DNA from: Nymphalis io
Lineage: Eukaryota; Arthropoda; Insecta; Lepidoptera; Nymphalidae
Direction of reading: 5' to 3'
NCBI RefSeq assembly: GCF_905147045.1
Contig: NC_065910.1
Coordinates: forward strand, 1,984,001 to 2,048,000
DNA length: 64,000 bases
Below, piece after piece: positions 51,601 to 58,447 of the stretch. Position 1 is the stretch's first letter. The number at the start of each line of letters is the position of its first letter. The notes below the pieces were generated by a model that saw only the letters and a list, made by a program, of their open reading frames with translations, was not told the DNA's origin and searched no databases. The position numbers and the translations under genes were made by a program.

Positions 51601-54457
51601 TAGTTGAAAGTATATACACTCCCGTGCGTCAGAAAGCACGGACAGTCGTTGGTACTGCGCCTCTCTTTCCTGCTCTATTGGATTGCTATCCCATCGGACT
51701 ATGAGAGTGAGGGAATAGAGAGTGCGTCTGACGAGGACGGCCATAGCAGTGATTTTAGTGCGTCAGACATAACCCGGTGCCTCCCCCAGGGAGGGCCGAT
51801 ATCTTTCTGACGGTAATTAAGATAACGATAACGGTAAATAAGTCTTAGATTAACATCATCCGTACGTCGCTGACAAGAACAAGCAACAGTGTAAGACAAA
51901 ACAGCTTAAAACAAAAATAATGGTTGTTATCTTTTCAATATTTTTAGATAATTTTTTAAAATAAAATTGTAATTATATTTTATCTTATATACTTTATCTA
52001 TTAAAATATTTAAAGACATTTTTATAATATACAAAAAAAAAAAAAAAAAATCAAAATACATGTTACAAATTTATAGCAAAACACGCCGTCTAAAAGATTG
52101 TCCTGTGCCATTGTACCCAAGACGCTGGCACTATTGCCTCTTTGCACCGCTAGACTCAGCCTTTGGGCGAAATAAGCGCCAGCTCTTGGGTCACCAGAAG
52201 TGTAGCCCAGTTTCTTAGAAGCTTATGATTTTTATCAGTCGACCATGGACCTAATGTTTCAAAACTCAACCTAATGTTTCTATTTATTTAAAAACGAATA
52301 AGAAATGTGATTAATGTTATAAGTACCACAAAACTTTGACTGCCTCGTTGGTCTAGTGGCTTGATGTAAGGCCGCAGACCCGGAGGTCCTGGGTTCAATT
52401 CCCAGGTCGGGCCAATAAAAAGTTATTGGGTTTTTTTGTCAGAAAATTCTCAGTAGCAGCCCGGTGTCTTGAAGTTGGAAGTGTGTACACTCCCGTACCT
52501 CGGAATGCACGTAAATCCGTTGGTCCTGCGCCTGAACTCTTTTCGGTCGTGTCCAGTGTAACTACAGGCACAAGGGACATAATATCTTAGTTCCCTAGGT
52601 TGGTGGCGCAATGGAAGAAATGGTTATTTTTTCTTACATCACCAATATCTATGGGAGGTGTTGAAACATATATTGAAATTTAATTTTTATTTAATAAACA
52701 TTTTAAGGTTCTTAAAATATTAGTTTTCATTATTATTTTTATTTTAGTTTATTAATGTTTTATTCATTGTTTTTTAACTTGAAATTTTGATTTGTTTTTA
52801 ATTTGTTTTTTTTTTTGTGCTATAATGTATATGTTGCCATATTGTTCATGCAGTTATCACCTGTAATTTAGGTACCACTTCTTTTATTTTTTATTTTATG
52901 AACTGTGTGCTATCATGTATCTGTGACTTTGTTGGTGTACTTTGTTGGTGATCTAATAAATAAATAAATAAAATGAGAATTACTGACACAGCATTACGCA
53001 TACGCTGGTTCTTATGTATATATTCAATTGCTTATAACTATTTAATACTGCTTTGAATTACCGAAACATAACATAATAAATATTAAAGACAAGTAACAAT
53101 GATGAATTTTGCCGGAAATAAGATTTTTTCAACTTCAATTCGAGCAATTGAATTTCATTATGATAACCGAGATGATCTAGTGATTAGAATACGTGAATCA
53201 TAACCGAAGATTACGGGTTCAAGCCCCGGGCTGGCCCGGCCAGCCATTAAAATTTCATGTGCTGAATTTGTTATAATTCATATCATCTTTTGCAGGAAAA
53301 GAAAACTCGTGGTAGCTGTTAAAACTATAAAAGTAGGGTAATAGACTAGAAATATCCCAATGTTAGCGTCAGGCCACCTCTCTTTTTGAGGAGGAGGTTG
53401 GAACTTATTCAGTCACGTTTCCGCAATACTGGTTTGTGGACACTAGCAGATTTTCATTACGATATTTTTCTTTACGGAGCACGATGTTTCAAAAATATAA
53501 ATTAAGCACATGAAAATAAAGTGACGCCAGCTCGGACTTGAATTTGCAATCCTCGGGTTCGATTCACGTATTCTGACTAATAGACCGGCTTTTGTGGCTA
53601 TTTAGTAAAGTAGTTGTATACCAGTAATATATTCTTGTATGATATCATATTTGTTGACATTGGGAAATTCTTTGAAATAAATTGATATTCATGTTTTAAT
53701 TGACAATGTTATATAATAGAAATTCACTTCAAGGTCTTTTTGACGATTACATAGAGGTTGAGGAATTTTTAGAATTGATCTCGGAACAAGCCCACTAAGT
53801 TTCGACCCGATTTTATTTTAAATTTCGAACATACTTTTCTAAGCATATTCCAAATTTAAAATACAGTTATACATAGGTTGAAAGGAAATTCGATTATATT
53901 GTGTTCCAGTTTAAATGGTGCCGTCTGCGGTTCAGTTTAAATGGTGAGTGAGCCAGTGTAATTAGAGGCATAAGAGATATACTCGTAGCTGTTGGTGGCG
54001 CATTGGCTATATATACAATGATTTATATTGTTTACTGTGCCAGCATTTACAAGCGAACTTAATTAAAAATATATATAATCCGTAACTCATATTATGTGGC
54101 TTACCTACTCTGCTGTCAATAGATCTATTTTTATTCTCATTTACTCTTTAAGCCAAAACACATTGCTGTTAAATATTGATAGACCGAAGAATTAAAGTCT
54201 TTGATAATTTAAATTTTATAATAATTCATAAAACAAATTCCTTGATTTTTTAAACGATTCTTTACTTCAATTTAATTCATAATTATAACATTATAAGCTA
54301 AGATTTAAATATGAATTGTAATAAATAATCAGATAACAAACGTATATCAATAAAATATAAGGAATTAATAAAATATTCATCAAATAATTTAAATAAAATA
54401 ATCGGTAATTTATACATTTTATACATAAATAAATTGTTTAATAGAAACTTACCACAT
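30008..54457 (-). CDS. Unrecognised 439-residue protein: Cys-rich N-terminus, disordered Ser/acidic tail (5 exons)
   Basis: Exons on the minus strand: 54457-54453, 36942-36883, 35104-35033, 31406-31244, 31027-30008. Their 1320 nt keep one frame across four phase-matched junctions to a stop. Residues 1-46 are hydrophobic with eight cysteines (2, 7, 17, 20, 23, 31, 32, 37), including LCEAIIMLLNICKSC; they suit a palmitoylated or membrane-apposed segment (inference). Residues 47-439 look disordered: an acidic run at about 174-178 (EEEEE), two RVES motifs (about 239 and 271) in similar surroundings (LPRVESVKGILR, ILNRVESLKN), Ser/basic phosphosite-like motifs (RSASFL, KSKSTVG, KSMPDLR) and a basic C-terminus (about 414-433). 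I cannot name a family. The four 3' exons are well supported; the tiny first exon is inferred. The gene converges with the multi-PDZ gene. Confidence 0.72.
31244..31406 (-). CDS. Gene 2 exon 4
   Basis: The acceptor is TTTTTTCAG and the donor is GTGATT after GAG. The first base completes a split AAT codon, then 54 codons run from LEDDKTYMNG to HADKLYE. The phase-0 exit matches the terminal exon. Confidence 0.85.
31540..31700 (+). mobile_element. SINE-B fragment in gene 2 intron
   Basis: TTATCTCGTGCTTGGCGGTA and AGACCTTAGCCCAGCAGTG remain. It is much decayed and starts about 135 nt from exon 4. Confidence 0.5.
31705..33590. other. Gene 2 intron, AT-rich, no exon seen
   Basis: Short open frames here are AT-biased and lack splice-flanked coding character on either strand. 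Confidence 0.4.
33600..33690 (-). mobile_element. LINE 3' UTR fragment
   Basis: CCGCCAAGAAACTCGGTAGT and TTCCGATTCGGGATGTAAAT are the reverse complement of the same 3' UTR type as at 14725. Confidence 0.5.
33735..33890 (-). mobile_element. SINE-B fragment in gene 2 intron
   Basis: Minus-strand body and B box: CACAAATTAAGCACACAGAA, GCTTGCCCGGATTTGAGTCC. The 3' half is missing. Confidence 0.6.
33900..34530. other. Gene 2 intron, AT-rich
   Basis: Nothing beyond A/T-rich unique-looking sequence is seen. Confidence 0.35.
34536..34625 (+). repeat. Unassigned repeat R2, copy 1
   Basis: GGAAATGCGGCCTGCATTAT, GGGCAGCTCTGCGTCGGGTG and AACTATTTTAAATCCGA match the reverse complement of 46552-46660. 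Probably a fragment of a coding mobile element (frame EMRPALWAAL). Confidence 0.55.
34730..34860 (-). mobile_element. SINE-B fragment
   Basis: GTGGAGTTTATTCCACCGCT and GCTAAGCACGAGATGAAT remain. It is followed by the repeat block CGCTTTCAAGGCTAAACC (to about 34990), a common lepidopteran interspersed sequence. Confidence 0.5.
35033..35104 (-). CDS. Gene 2 exon 3 (Cys-rich)
   Basis: The acceptor is CTATTTTCAG and the donor GTAAGT. It encodes CLESMYWSCCEERFCFDKK plus IAAY, with split codons at both ends (one base in, two out) that fit the neighbours exactly. Too short for ORF calling; supported by splice sites, phase and the shared Cys-rich character. Confidence 0.78.
35579..35876 (+). mobile_element. 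SINE-C (Bm1-like), young full-length copy
   Basis: It starts TTTACTGGTGGTAGGGCTTT and ends TCTATATATAAAAAAAAA. It differs from 9703-9998 by about one base (GCTGGTCTGG against GCTCGTCTGG). It lies in the gene 2 intron between exons 2 and 3. Confidence 0.85.
35985..36178 (-). mobile_element. SINE-C, old inverted neighbour
   Basis: ACATCACCAATGCGTCCCCA, CACTCATCCTTCAAACCGG and GATGAGTGGGTGGTACCTAC. It forms an inverted pair, about 110 nt apart, with the young copy at 35579. Confidence 0.65.
36180..36882. other. Gene 2 intron between exons 2 and 3, AT-rich
   Basis: A short imperfect hairpin (TTCTTCAGTAAATTAACTTC pairs with itself, about 36405-36436) is present. No exon seen. Confidence 0.3.
36883..36942 (-). 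CDS. Gene 2 exon 2 (hydrophobic, Cys-rich)
   Basis: The acceptor is AAATCAG and the donor GTAAGT. It encodes LQALCEAIIMLLNICKSCQ, with one base of a split codon at the start and two (TA) at the end. The two bases join the C of exon 3 to make Tyr. Confidence 0.72.
37065..37215 (-). mobile_element. SINE-B fragment in gene 2 intron 1
   Basis: GTTGGTTTCCTCAGAATG, CATTGGTTTGCCCACGCTTG, GCGGTTAAGATTCACGAGTT keep the minus-strand order of head and body. Confidence 0.5.
37220..37985. other. Gene 2 intron, AT-rich
   Basis: A SINE-A scrap (GAGAGTGCATCCGTGTTTGT, about 37365-37425) is the only repeat recognised. Confidence 0.35.
37990..38180 (+). mobile_element. Possible non-LTR retrotransposon C-terminal fragment
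   Basis: The frame GRPFDMTRLKRLRVPNFRDR followed by stops recalls the GRP..W.DD..L..L.V.NWRDRAQDR ends of insect LINE ORF2 proteins. The DD pair and tryptophans are lost, so identification is tentative. Confidence 0.4.
38382..38764 (+). mobile_element. SINE-A, full-length
   Basis: CTACCTCGTTGGTCTAGTGG head with ATTCCCAGGTTGGGCC to GTAGGACATTATTATTATTA. Intact A and B boxes; a clean ATT-repeat tail. Confidence 0.85.
38770..40185. other. Gene 2 intron 1, AT-rich
   Basis: A repeat block with GTTACGCTTTCATGTC (about 39145) and a hairpin (39364-39408) are present. No exon found on either strand. Confidence 0.4.
39364..39408. repeat. 17-bp hairpin with one mismatch
   Basis: TTTTAGCGTACAACGCG (39364-39380) pairs with CGCATTGTACGCTAAAA (39392-39408) around an 11-nt loop. 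The one mismatch is C opposite A as read on the plus strand. Confidence 0.8.
40190..40370 (-). repeat. Unassigned repeat R1, copy 2
   Basis: Reverse orientation relative to 29312. It carries TACTCACCCGTGAAATGTTG at one side and GACATTTCACGACC plus GACGGTGAGTTTCGAA at the other, the most complete copy of the family. Confidence 0.65.
40611..40915 (+). mobile_element. SINE-B, full-length
   Basis: Complete tRNA-like head (GCCGAGATGGCCCAGTGGTA, GGTTCAAACCCGGGCAAGC) and body to CACAGGCTGTTACGG, after an A-rich left flank. Confidence 0.85.
40925..41365. other. Gene 2 intron 1, AT-rich
   Basis: Short ATCATCACGATATCATATCA-like direct repeats (about 41320-41350). No exon. Confidence 0.35.
41371..41422. 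repeat. 22-bp-arm hairpin, fully pairable
   Basis: CACACTTTAGTCTGCCAGGA plus GA (41371-41392) pairs with 41401-41422 around the 8-nt loop GGAGTCAA. The single non-Watson-Crick pair is G-U on the plus-strand RNA. It is antisense to gene 2 within its first intron. Confidence 0.9.
41601..41832 (-). mobile_element. SINE-D, full-length
   Basis: Minus-strand copy; the head at the right reads (complement) GTAGTTGGTAGATACTTGCC and GGTTGTGGGTTCGATCCCAA. The tail is TTATTATATTAAGG. Confidence 0.8.
41840..43030. other. Gene 2 intron 1, AT-rich with repeat blocks
   Basis: A GTTACGCTTTCATGACTTAA repeat block (about 42170-42310) and a run of 12 G at 42780-42791 next to ACGTGGCGTCGGAGGACGAG are present. 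No exon. Confidence 0.4.
43033..43282 (-). mobile_element. SINE-D, full-length
   Basis: Complement head GGCCGGTTGGCGTGGTTGG and GTTATGGGTTCGATTCCCAC. A 9-nt deletion in the body (loss of ACAGACATG-like sequence after GGACAAA) separates it from the 41601 copy. Confidence 0.8.
43290..44525. other. Gene 2 intron 1, AT-rich, possible mariner-like trace
   Basis: TACGAGGCGTAATTCAAAAG at about 43559 looks like a mariner-type terminus, but no second end or transposase frame is seen. A minus-strand repeat block (CAAAATTAGTTCAGTAGTTT, about 43900-43985) is also present. Confidence 0.3.
44531..44700 (+). mobile_element. SINE-B, worn
   Basis: AGCCAGATGACCCAGTGGCT, AATCTTAAGCGGAGATAGCG follow the head order; the body is lost after about 100 nt. 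Confidence 0.55.
45105..45155. repeat. (TA)n microsatellite
   Basis: About 25 TA units abut the tail of the next SINE-A. Two further (TA)n tracts lie at 45571-45590 and 45648-45686. Confidence 0.95.
45156..45569 (-). mobile_element. SINE-A with a 16-bp tandem expansion
   Basis: Full-length minus-strand copy. Inside it GATCCGACATGACGGC is repeated four times (45305-45366, the last partial), making it longer than the other copies. Confidence 0.85.
45591..45832. repeat. Fold-back: perfect 57-bp inverted repeat around (TA)n
   Basis: 45591-45647 is the exact reverse complement of 45776-45832, with 128 nt between. The right arm is part of a longer LINE 3' UTR-like sequence that continues past it (ACCGGTCGGAACATAGATTC), so the left arm is a secondary inverted copy, edged by (TA)n on both sides. 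Confidence 0.92.
45700..45870 (-). mobile_element. LINE 3' UTR fragment contributing the right fold-back arm
   Basis: Complement reads GGGTTCTTCTCGGTAGAATC, then the arm, then TTGAATAAAGAATTATTTGA. Same type as at 14725 and 33600. Confidence 0.5.
45875..46315. other. Gene 2 intron 1, AT-rich
   Basis: Only A/T-rich sequence ending in the long T-run that begins the next SINE-C. Confidence 0.35.
46312..46552 (-). mobile_element. SINE-C (Bm1-like), 5'-truncated
   Basis: T-run, then ATAAAATAGGAAGGTGGACG to TTTGCGGTAGAATATCT, where it breaks into repeat R2. The upstream half of the element is missing. Confidence 0.8.
46552..46722 (-). repeat. Unassigned repeat R2, copy 2, with open frame
   Basis: The minus frame reads MGNNQFNESENEDSRSGSYG then QRGCPLPYSAEMRPALWAAL. 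The latter half is shared with 34536. It looks like a fragment of a mobile-element gene fused to the SINE-C; no family is recognised. Confidence 0.45.
46725..47440. other. Gene 2 intron 1, AT-rich
   Basis: No exon or named repeat is seen. Confidence 0.35.
47446..47693 (-). mobile_element. SINE-B, near full-length
   Basis: GTAACAGCATGTGAATGTCC to CTTGCCCGGGTTAGCCATCT; it lacks the middle of the tRNA-like head. Confidence 0.75.
47700..48190. other. Gene 2 intron 1, AT-rich
   Basis: Nothing recognised. Confidence 0.3.
48192..48500 (+). mobile_element. SINE-B, full-length
   Basis: GCCGAGATGGCCCTGTGGTA to CAGGCTGTTACGGTTACGG. The phrase ATTCACCTCTAAA appears just after it and TTCACCTCTAAAGCATTCAC just before, a possible target-site duplication (ATTCACCTC). 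Confidence 0.85.
48900..49040 (-). mobile_element. SINE-C, worn fragment
   Basis: AACAGGAAGGTGGATAGGCA, GACGGTAAGTCACCTCC and CTCAGTCATCCTTAAACAG follow the minus-strand order. A LINE-like 3' tail may follow (about 49040-49110). Confidence 0.45.
49110..50260. other. Gene 2 intron 1, AT-rich
   Basis: A SINE-B scrap (GAGATCTTAGCCCAGCAGCG, about 49209) is the only repeat recognised. No exon. Confidence 0.35.
50265..50860 (+). mobile_element. SINE-B split by a SINE-C insertion
   Basis: The left piece (50265-50470) ends ACCAAACCGCATT and the right piece (50768-50860) resumes GGAGCAGCGTGGTGGAATAA. Together they make one complete SINE-B. Confidence 0.88.
50470..50767 (-). mobile_element. SINE-C (Bm1-like), young, inside SINE-B
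   Basis: T-run, TATATAGAATAGGAAGGCGG to CAAAGCCCTACCACCAG. About two differences from 9703. No clear target-site duplication longer than one base is seen at the junctions. Confidence 0.88.
50935..51505. other. Gene 2 intron 1; one GC-richer patch
   Basis: GCATGGGCGTGACGTCAGCC at about 51307 contains a CRE-like TGACGTCA and lies in otherwise AT-rich DNA. No exon seen. Confidence 0.35.
51513..51730 (+). mobile_element. SINE-A, worn
   Basis: CGTTGGTCTAGTGGCTACAT then CAGAGTCTGGTAGTTGAAAG to GGGAATAGAGAGTGCG. The B box is lost. A GC-richer tail (51730-51810, GAGGACGGCCATAGCAGTG) is not SINE-A. Confidence 0.65.
51950..52320. other. Gene 2 intron 1
   Basis: A-run (52033-52050) followed by GC-richer TTGTACCCAAGACGCTGGCA to about 52260, probably an unrecognised repeat. 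No exon. Confidence 0.3.
52341..52662 (+). mobile_element. Chimeric SINE: SINE-A 5' half joined to SINE-C 3' half
   Basis: An intact SINE-A head and body (TGCCTCGTTGGTCTAGTGGC to TTTTCGGTCGTGTC, ending about 52554) changes without a gap into SINE-C (AGTGTAACTACAGGCACAAG to ATCTATGGGA). Both parts are in the same orientation. Confidence 0.8.
52663..53160. other. Probable LINE 3' tail and AT-rich DNA
   Basis: TGTATCTGTGACTTTGTTGG and a TAAATAAATAAATAAA end (to about 52973) look like a LINE 3' terminus. No coding frame is left. Confidence 0.35.
53164..53335 (+). mobile_element. SINE-B, worn
   Basis: ACCGAGATGATCTAGTGATT head and GGGTTCAAGCCCCGGGCTGG B box, then a decayed body. Confidence 0.6.
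53360..53600 (-). mobile_element. SINE-B, worn, inverted to its neighbour
   Basis: CCACCTCTCTTTTTGAGGAG to TCGGGTTCGATTCACGTATT. With the preceding plus-strand copy it forms a head-out inverted pair. Confidence 0.6.
53905..54060 (+). mobile_element. SINE-C, worn, with internal duplication
   Basis: GTTCCAGTTTAAATGGTG and GGTTCAGTTTAAATGGTGAG duplicate the GGTTTGAAGGGTG segment; it ends near ACTGTGCCAGCA. Confidence 0.5.
54065..54452. other. Gene 2 intron 1, start
   Basis: Very AT-rich, immediately downstream of the candidate exon-1 donor. Confidence 0.35.
54453..54457 (-). CDS. Candidate gene 2 start: 5-nt coding end of exon 1 (ATG TG)
   Basis: The exon reads ATGTG directly before a consensus GTAAGTTT donor. 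The two bases after ATG join the first base of exon 2 to give TGT, so the protein would begin MCLQALCEA. Total length then divides exactly by three. The start context is weak (T at -3). The intron to exon 2 is about 17.5 kb, so an unseen exon or other promoter remains possible. Confidence 0.45.
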
Positions 54458-54700
54458 AAACACAGAAATAATTTCTAAAAGCACATTTTGAAAATAAACA
54501 ACACATATAAATAAATAAATAGCACAAGTAACAATAATTATAATCACTTATTTTCAACCTTATCACATCCAAATTATGATTGATTTTATTATAACTTAGT
54601 ACTTGTTTTATCAAAACACGATCGAATATATATTCGATTTAATTCTAGAACGGGTATTACGCGCTGCGTTCGTAGTGAAACTGTTGACGTGACTTGAGAG
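54458..54700 (-). promoter_or_regulatory. Putative 5' UTR and promoter-proximal region of gene 2
   Basis: On the minus strand this runs from a locally GC-richer segment (GTCAACAGTTTCACTACGA, then CGCAGCGCG) into the candidate first exon. A three-codon upstream ORF (ATG TGC TTT TAG, 54486 to 54475) sits 18 nt before the main ATG and could lower translation. No TATA box is evident. The transcription start is a guess. Confidence 0.35.
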
Positions 54701-55140
54701 TTGAGTCGAGTGTTACTTGTGATTCATTCAAGAATCACTTAGTATGGTACAAACTTATAGCGTTCAACGATAAAAGCATATACTTATTGAATTTAATGAA
54801 TGAGTTGAGTATAAATATTGTTTACATTGTTGAAAATAAAATGAATGTTTTTTTTCTTTTTAGTATTCGCAACCTATGTTAGTAAAACATAGATAAAAAG
54901 AGTAGAAAAAAATATGTTTGAAACATAAAAAATTGCATAACATGTTATTAAATTATTAATAATGATTACAGCCGAATTTCGATTACTGAGCGAATAATTG
55001 TAATAATAAAAAAATACTTAATATTATATTTATCACTAAGTAAATTAATGCACAAACTCTTTTAACGAAACAAATAACAAATCCTGTGTCAATTGACAAA
55101 ATGGGGCTCAGAATACCCATAAGTCAAGCAAACTCAAAGC

Positions 55141-55304
55141 TGACTCCAGAAATCGTTCGTGAAATGTCAGAAAACGATATGCGACATTGACCCTAACAGA
55201 TATAACATTTCAAGTATACACGCATCAAAATAGTATATCACCATAAGTCGATTGTCAACACTTCACGGGTGAGCTAAGTAAATTCATATAGAATAGTATT
55301 CGAG
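55141..55304 (+). repeat. Unassigned repeat R1, copy 3
   Basis: ATCGTTCGTGAAATGTCAGA, GATATGCGACATTGACC and GTCGATTGTCAACACTTCAC follow the order of copies 1 and 2. It lies about 450 nt upstream of the putative gene 2 promoter. Confidence 0.65.
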
Positions 55305-55309
55305 CTCTA

Positions 55310-55765
55310 AAACAATTAAATAATTAGACTGATTAAGAATACTTTGAATGTAGCAATGTATTACCAATTACTCCTCTTGGTCCATTGGAAGCCGTCGTTA
55401 ATAGATTGCAGTTATAATAAAAAAAAAAATATCCAAATAATTTTTCGAGTAAGTTCGTATTTCCAATTTTAAACAGTCACATTAAATATGTAATGTAGGT
55501 ATTTAAATAATCGTCTTACAGCGCCATCTCTTGACAAAATAAACATAAAATAAATCTCTGTTCCCTTTTCACTTGTACACCCAAAATGTTAAAAGCCGCG
55601 ACGTACAGCATATCAGGTTTTTAGTGTAGATAGCTTACCTGTTGTACGATTAAAATTTAAAAGGATTTGGGATAAAAAGTTAAGTTTGTTTTATTTTACT
55701 ATTAACATTTTTGTTATAGAAATCATATTGAATTCGATTACTTTTTTCTGGCCTCCGAATTTTGG
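55310..55765. other. Intergenic AT-rich DNA
   Basis: Nothing recognised apart from A/T runs. Confidence 0.3.
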
Positions 55766-55769
55766 TTTT

Positions 55770-56101
55770 TTTTTTTTTTATATAGAATAGGAAGGTGGAC
55801 GAGCATATGGGCCACCTGATGGTAAGTGGTCACCAAACGCCCTTAGACATTGGCATTGTAAGAAATATCAACCATCGCTTATAACCAATGCGCCACCAAC
55901 CTTGGGAACTAAGATTTTATGTCCCTTGTGCCTGTAATTACACTGACTCACTCACCCTTCAAACCGGAACACAACAATATCAAGTATTGCTGTTTTGCGG
56001 TAGAATATCTGATGAGTGGGTGGTACCTACCCAGACGAGCTTGCACAAAGCCCTACCACCAGTACAAAGCCCTACCACCAGTACAAAGCCCTACCACCAG
56101 T
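55770..56101 (-). mobile_element. SINE-C (Bm1-like) with a tripled 5' end
   Basis: Full-length. The 19-bp unit ACAAAGCCCTACCACCAGT occurs three times in tandem at 56045-56101, where other copies have it once. Confidence 0.88.
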
Positions 56102-56349
56102 GATTTAATTTTAAATAAAATAATATATTTAATTTTGTATATTATATTAATGCTTGTTTTATTTATAAAAAAAAAAAACTTAAAATTACTGTCGATTAAC
56201 TCATATAATAAATTATTGAATTTATTAAATTTAAATATAGTCTTAACTATTATTTTATGATATTAAATTATTAATAATCTCAAATTGGCCAGTGGATAAT
56301 ATGTAGAACTGAAGAAAGCACTGTAGAAAGGCTTTTATGTATTTCATGT

Positions 56350-56725
56350 AATAATAATAATAATAACGTCCTCCAGACCGATTTCGGCCACGACGGCCAA
56401 TCTCAAGAGAGAATAGCCAACTACGCAGGAGATATTATAGTGCACAAGTGTGTGCGCAAACACAGGTGCACTCTCTATTCCCTAACGCTCATAATTCGGT
56501 GGGACGGCAATCCGACACGACCGGAAAGAGCTCAGGGGCAGGACGAACGGCTTTACGTGCTTTCCGAGGCACGGGAGTGTACACACTTCGAACTTCCACA
56601 CTCCGGGCTGCTACTGAGAATTTTCTGACAGAAAAACCCAATAACTTTTTATTGGCCCGACCTGGGAATTGAACCCAGGACCTCCGGGTCTGCGGCCTTA
56701 TGTCAAGCCACTAGACCAAGAGGCA
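56350..56725 (-). mobile_element. SINE-A, full-length
   Basis: ATAATAACGTCCTCCAGACC to TCAAGCCACTAGACCAAGAG. A and B boxes are intact on the minus strand. Confidence 0.85.
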
Positions 56726-56870
56726 TTTCATGTACACTAGCAATAAATACTCTAGATTGAATTGTTAACAGTGTGGGTGTTTGTTGTTTATTTACTATAT
56801 ACGTTTTAATGACTAAATGTCCGGCATAGAGCCTACTTACATAAAACATTGTGCCAAAGACAGACGAGAC

Positions 56871-57172
56871 GACTGGTGGTTAGGGCTTTGTACGAGCCCG
56901 TCTGGGTAGGTACCACCCACTCATCAGATATTCTACCGCAAAACAGCAGTAACAGCAGTACTTGTTATTGTTGTGTTCCGGTTTGAAGGGTGAGTGAGCC
57001 AGTGTAATTACAGGTACAAGGGACATAGCATCTTAGTTCCCAAGGTTGGTGGCGTATTGGCGATGTAAGTGATGGTCAACATTTCTTACAATGCCAATGT
57101 CTATAGGCGGTGGAGACCACTTACCATCAGGTGGCCCATATGCTCGTCCGTCAACCTATACTATAAAAAAAG
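56871..57172 (+). mobile_element. SINE-C (Bm1-like)
   Basis: CTGGTGGTTAGGGCTTTGTA to CGTCAACCTATACTATAAAA, with a small duplication (AACAGCAGTAACAGCAGTAC). Confidence 0.82.
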
Positions 57173-57424
57173 AGCAGTTTGACCGCGTGATGGAAAGTCA
57201 CACTATACATACAGTATGTATACTGCAGGATGTATCTTAACCGTTGAACGCAGTCTATGGATCTAAGATATTATAAAAATTATAAGATGAATGACTGACT
57301 CTCTCGCTTGATATCGAAACATTATCTTCATGCCCAATATTTTTATTATTATTATTAAATCGATGTTGGTATATCACACTGCATCAGTCAGTGTATTTCA
57401 ATCAATTACTTTATTTTTGTGTGT

Positions 57425-57690
57425 GTTTTTTTATCAGATAGGTAAGCGGACTGGCAGTTGAGCCACCTGATGGTAAGTGGTCACCACCGCCCATAGATCT
57501 TGGTACCGTAAGAGATATTACCCATTCCTTACATCAATGCAACAATCTTGGGAACTAAGATGTCATGTCCCTTTTGCCTGTTGTTACAAAGGTTCACCCA
57601 CCCTTCCAGTTCCAGTGTTCACTCACCCTTCCAATCGCAACACAAAAAATACTTTTGCTACTTGGCGATAGAATTTACACCGACAGTGTT
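57425..57690 (-). mobile_element. SINE-C, old copy with internal duplication
   Basis: CAGATAGGTAAGCGGACTGG to TTGGCGATAGAATTTACAC. TTCACCCACCCTTCCA and CACTCACCCTTCCAATCG duplicate one segment. Confidence 0.65.
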
Positions 57691-58079
57691 TTAGATAAAT
57701 AAATAGTGTTATTTACTGTACAAAATATTAATGACTTAGCGGTATCTAAGACACCGCTACAAATAAATAAATACTAATATGATTTCATGAAAATTTGTCA
57801 ATCCTTAACTATTATTACCACATGACAATAAAACCGTCATGTGATATTCATTCTGATCAGTTACCGCCTATATTTAGATAGTTCAATGATACTTGTATTT
57901 CGTATAACAATATGAGCCTTAGTATTATTGTATTAAGGCCGTCTTTTGGTCGTAATGTAATCTAGACCAATTCCCGACGTGACACTGTCAATCGTTTGAA
58001 CACATCAATTGTTGCGGTATATAATATTGCTGTAATTACGGCGATCGATACACGAATTATTTTTAAATAATATAAAAAT

Positions 58080-58447
58080 AATAATAATGTCCTCTAGACC
58101 GATATCGGCCACGGCGGCCAATCTTAAGAGAGATTAGTCAACTACGCAGGAGATATTATAGTGCACAAGTGTGTGCGCAAACAAGGGTGCACTCTCTATT
58201 CCCTAACTCTCATAATCCGATGAGACGGCCATCCGACACGACCGGAAAGAGTTCAGGCGCAGGACCAACGTCTTTACGTGCTTTCCGAGGCACGAGGTGT
58301 ACACACTTCCAACTTCCAGACTCCAGGCTGTTACTAAGGATTTTCTGATAGAAAAACCCAATAACTTTTTATTTGCCCGACCTGGGAATTGAACGCAGGA
58401 CCTCCGGGTCTGCGGCCTTATATCAAGCCACTGGACCAACGAGGCAG
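58080..58447 (-). mobile_element. SINE-A inside the inverted duplication
   Basis: It shares private variants with the copy at 28286 (TATCAAGCCACTGGACCAAC, CAGGCTGTTACTAAGGATTT) but has its own changes, such as GTTCAATT becoming GAACGCAGG in complement and a short deletion at CACGAGGTGTACAC. Confidence 0.85.
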
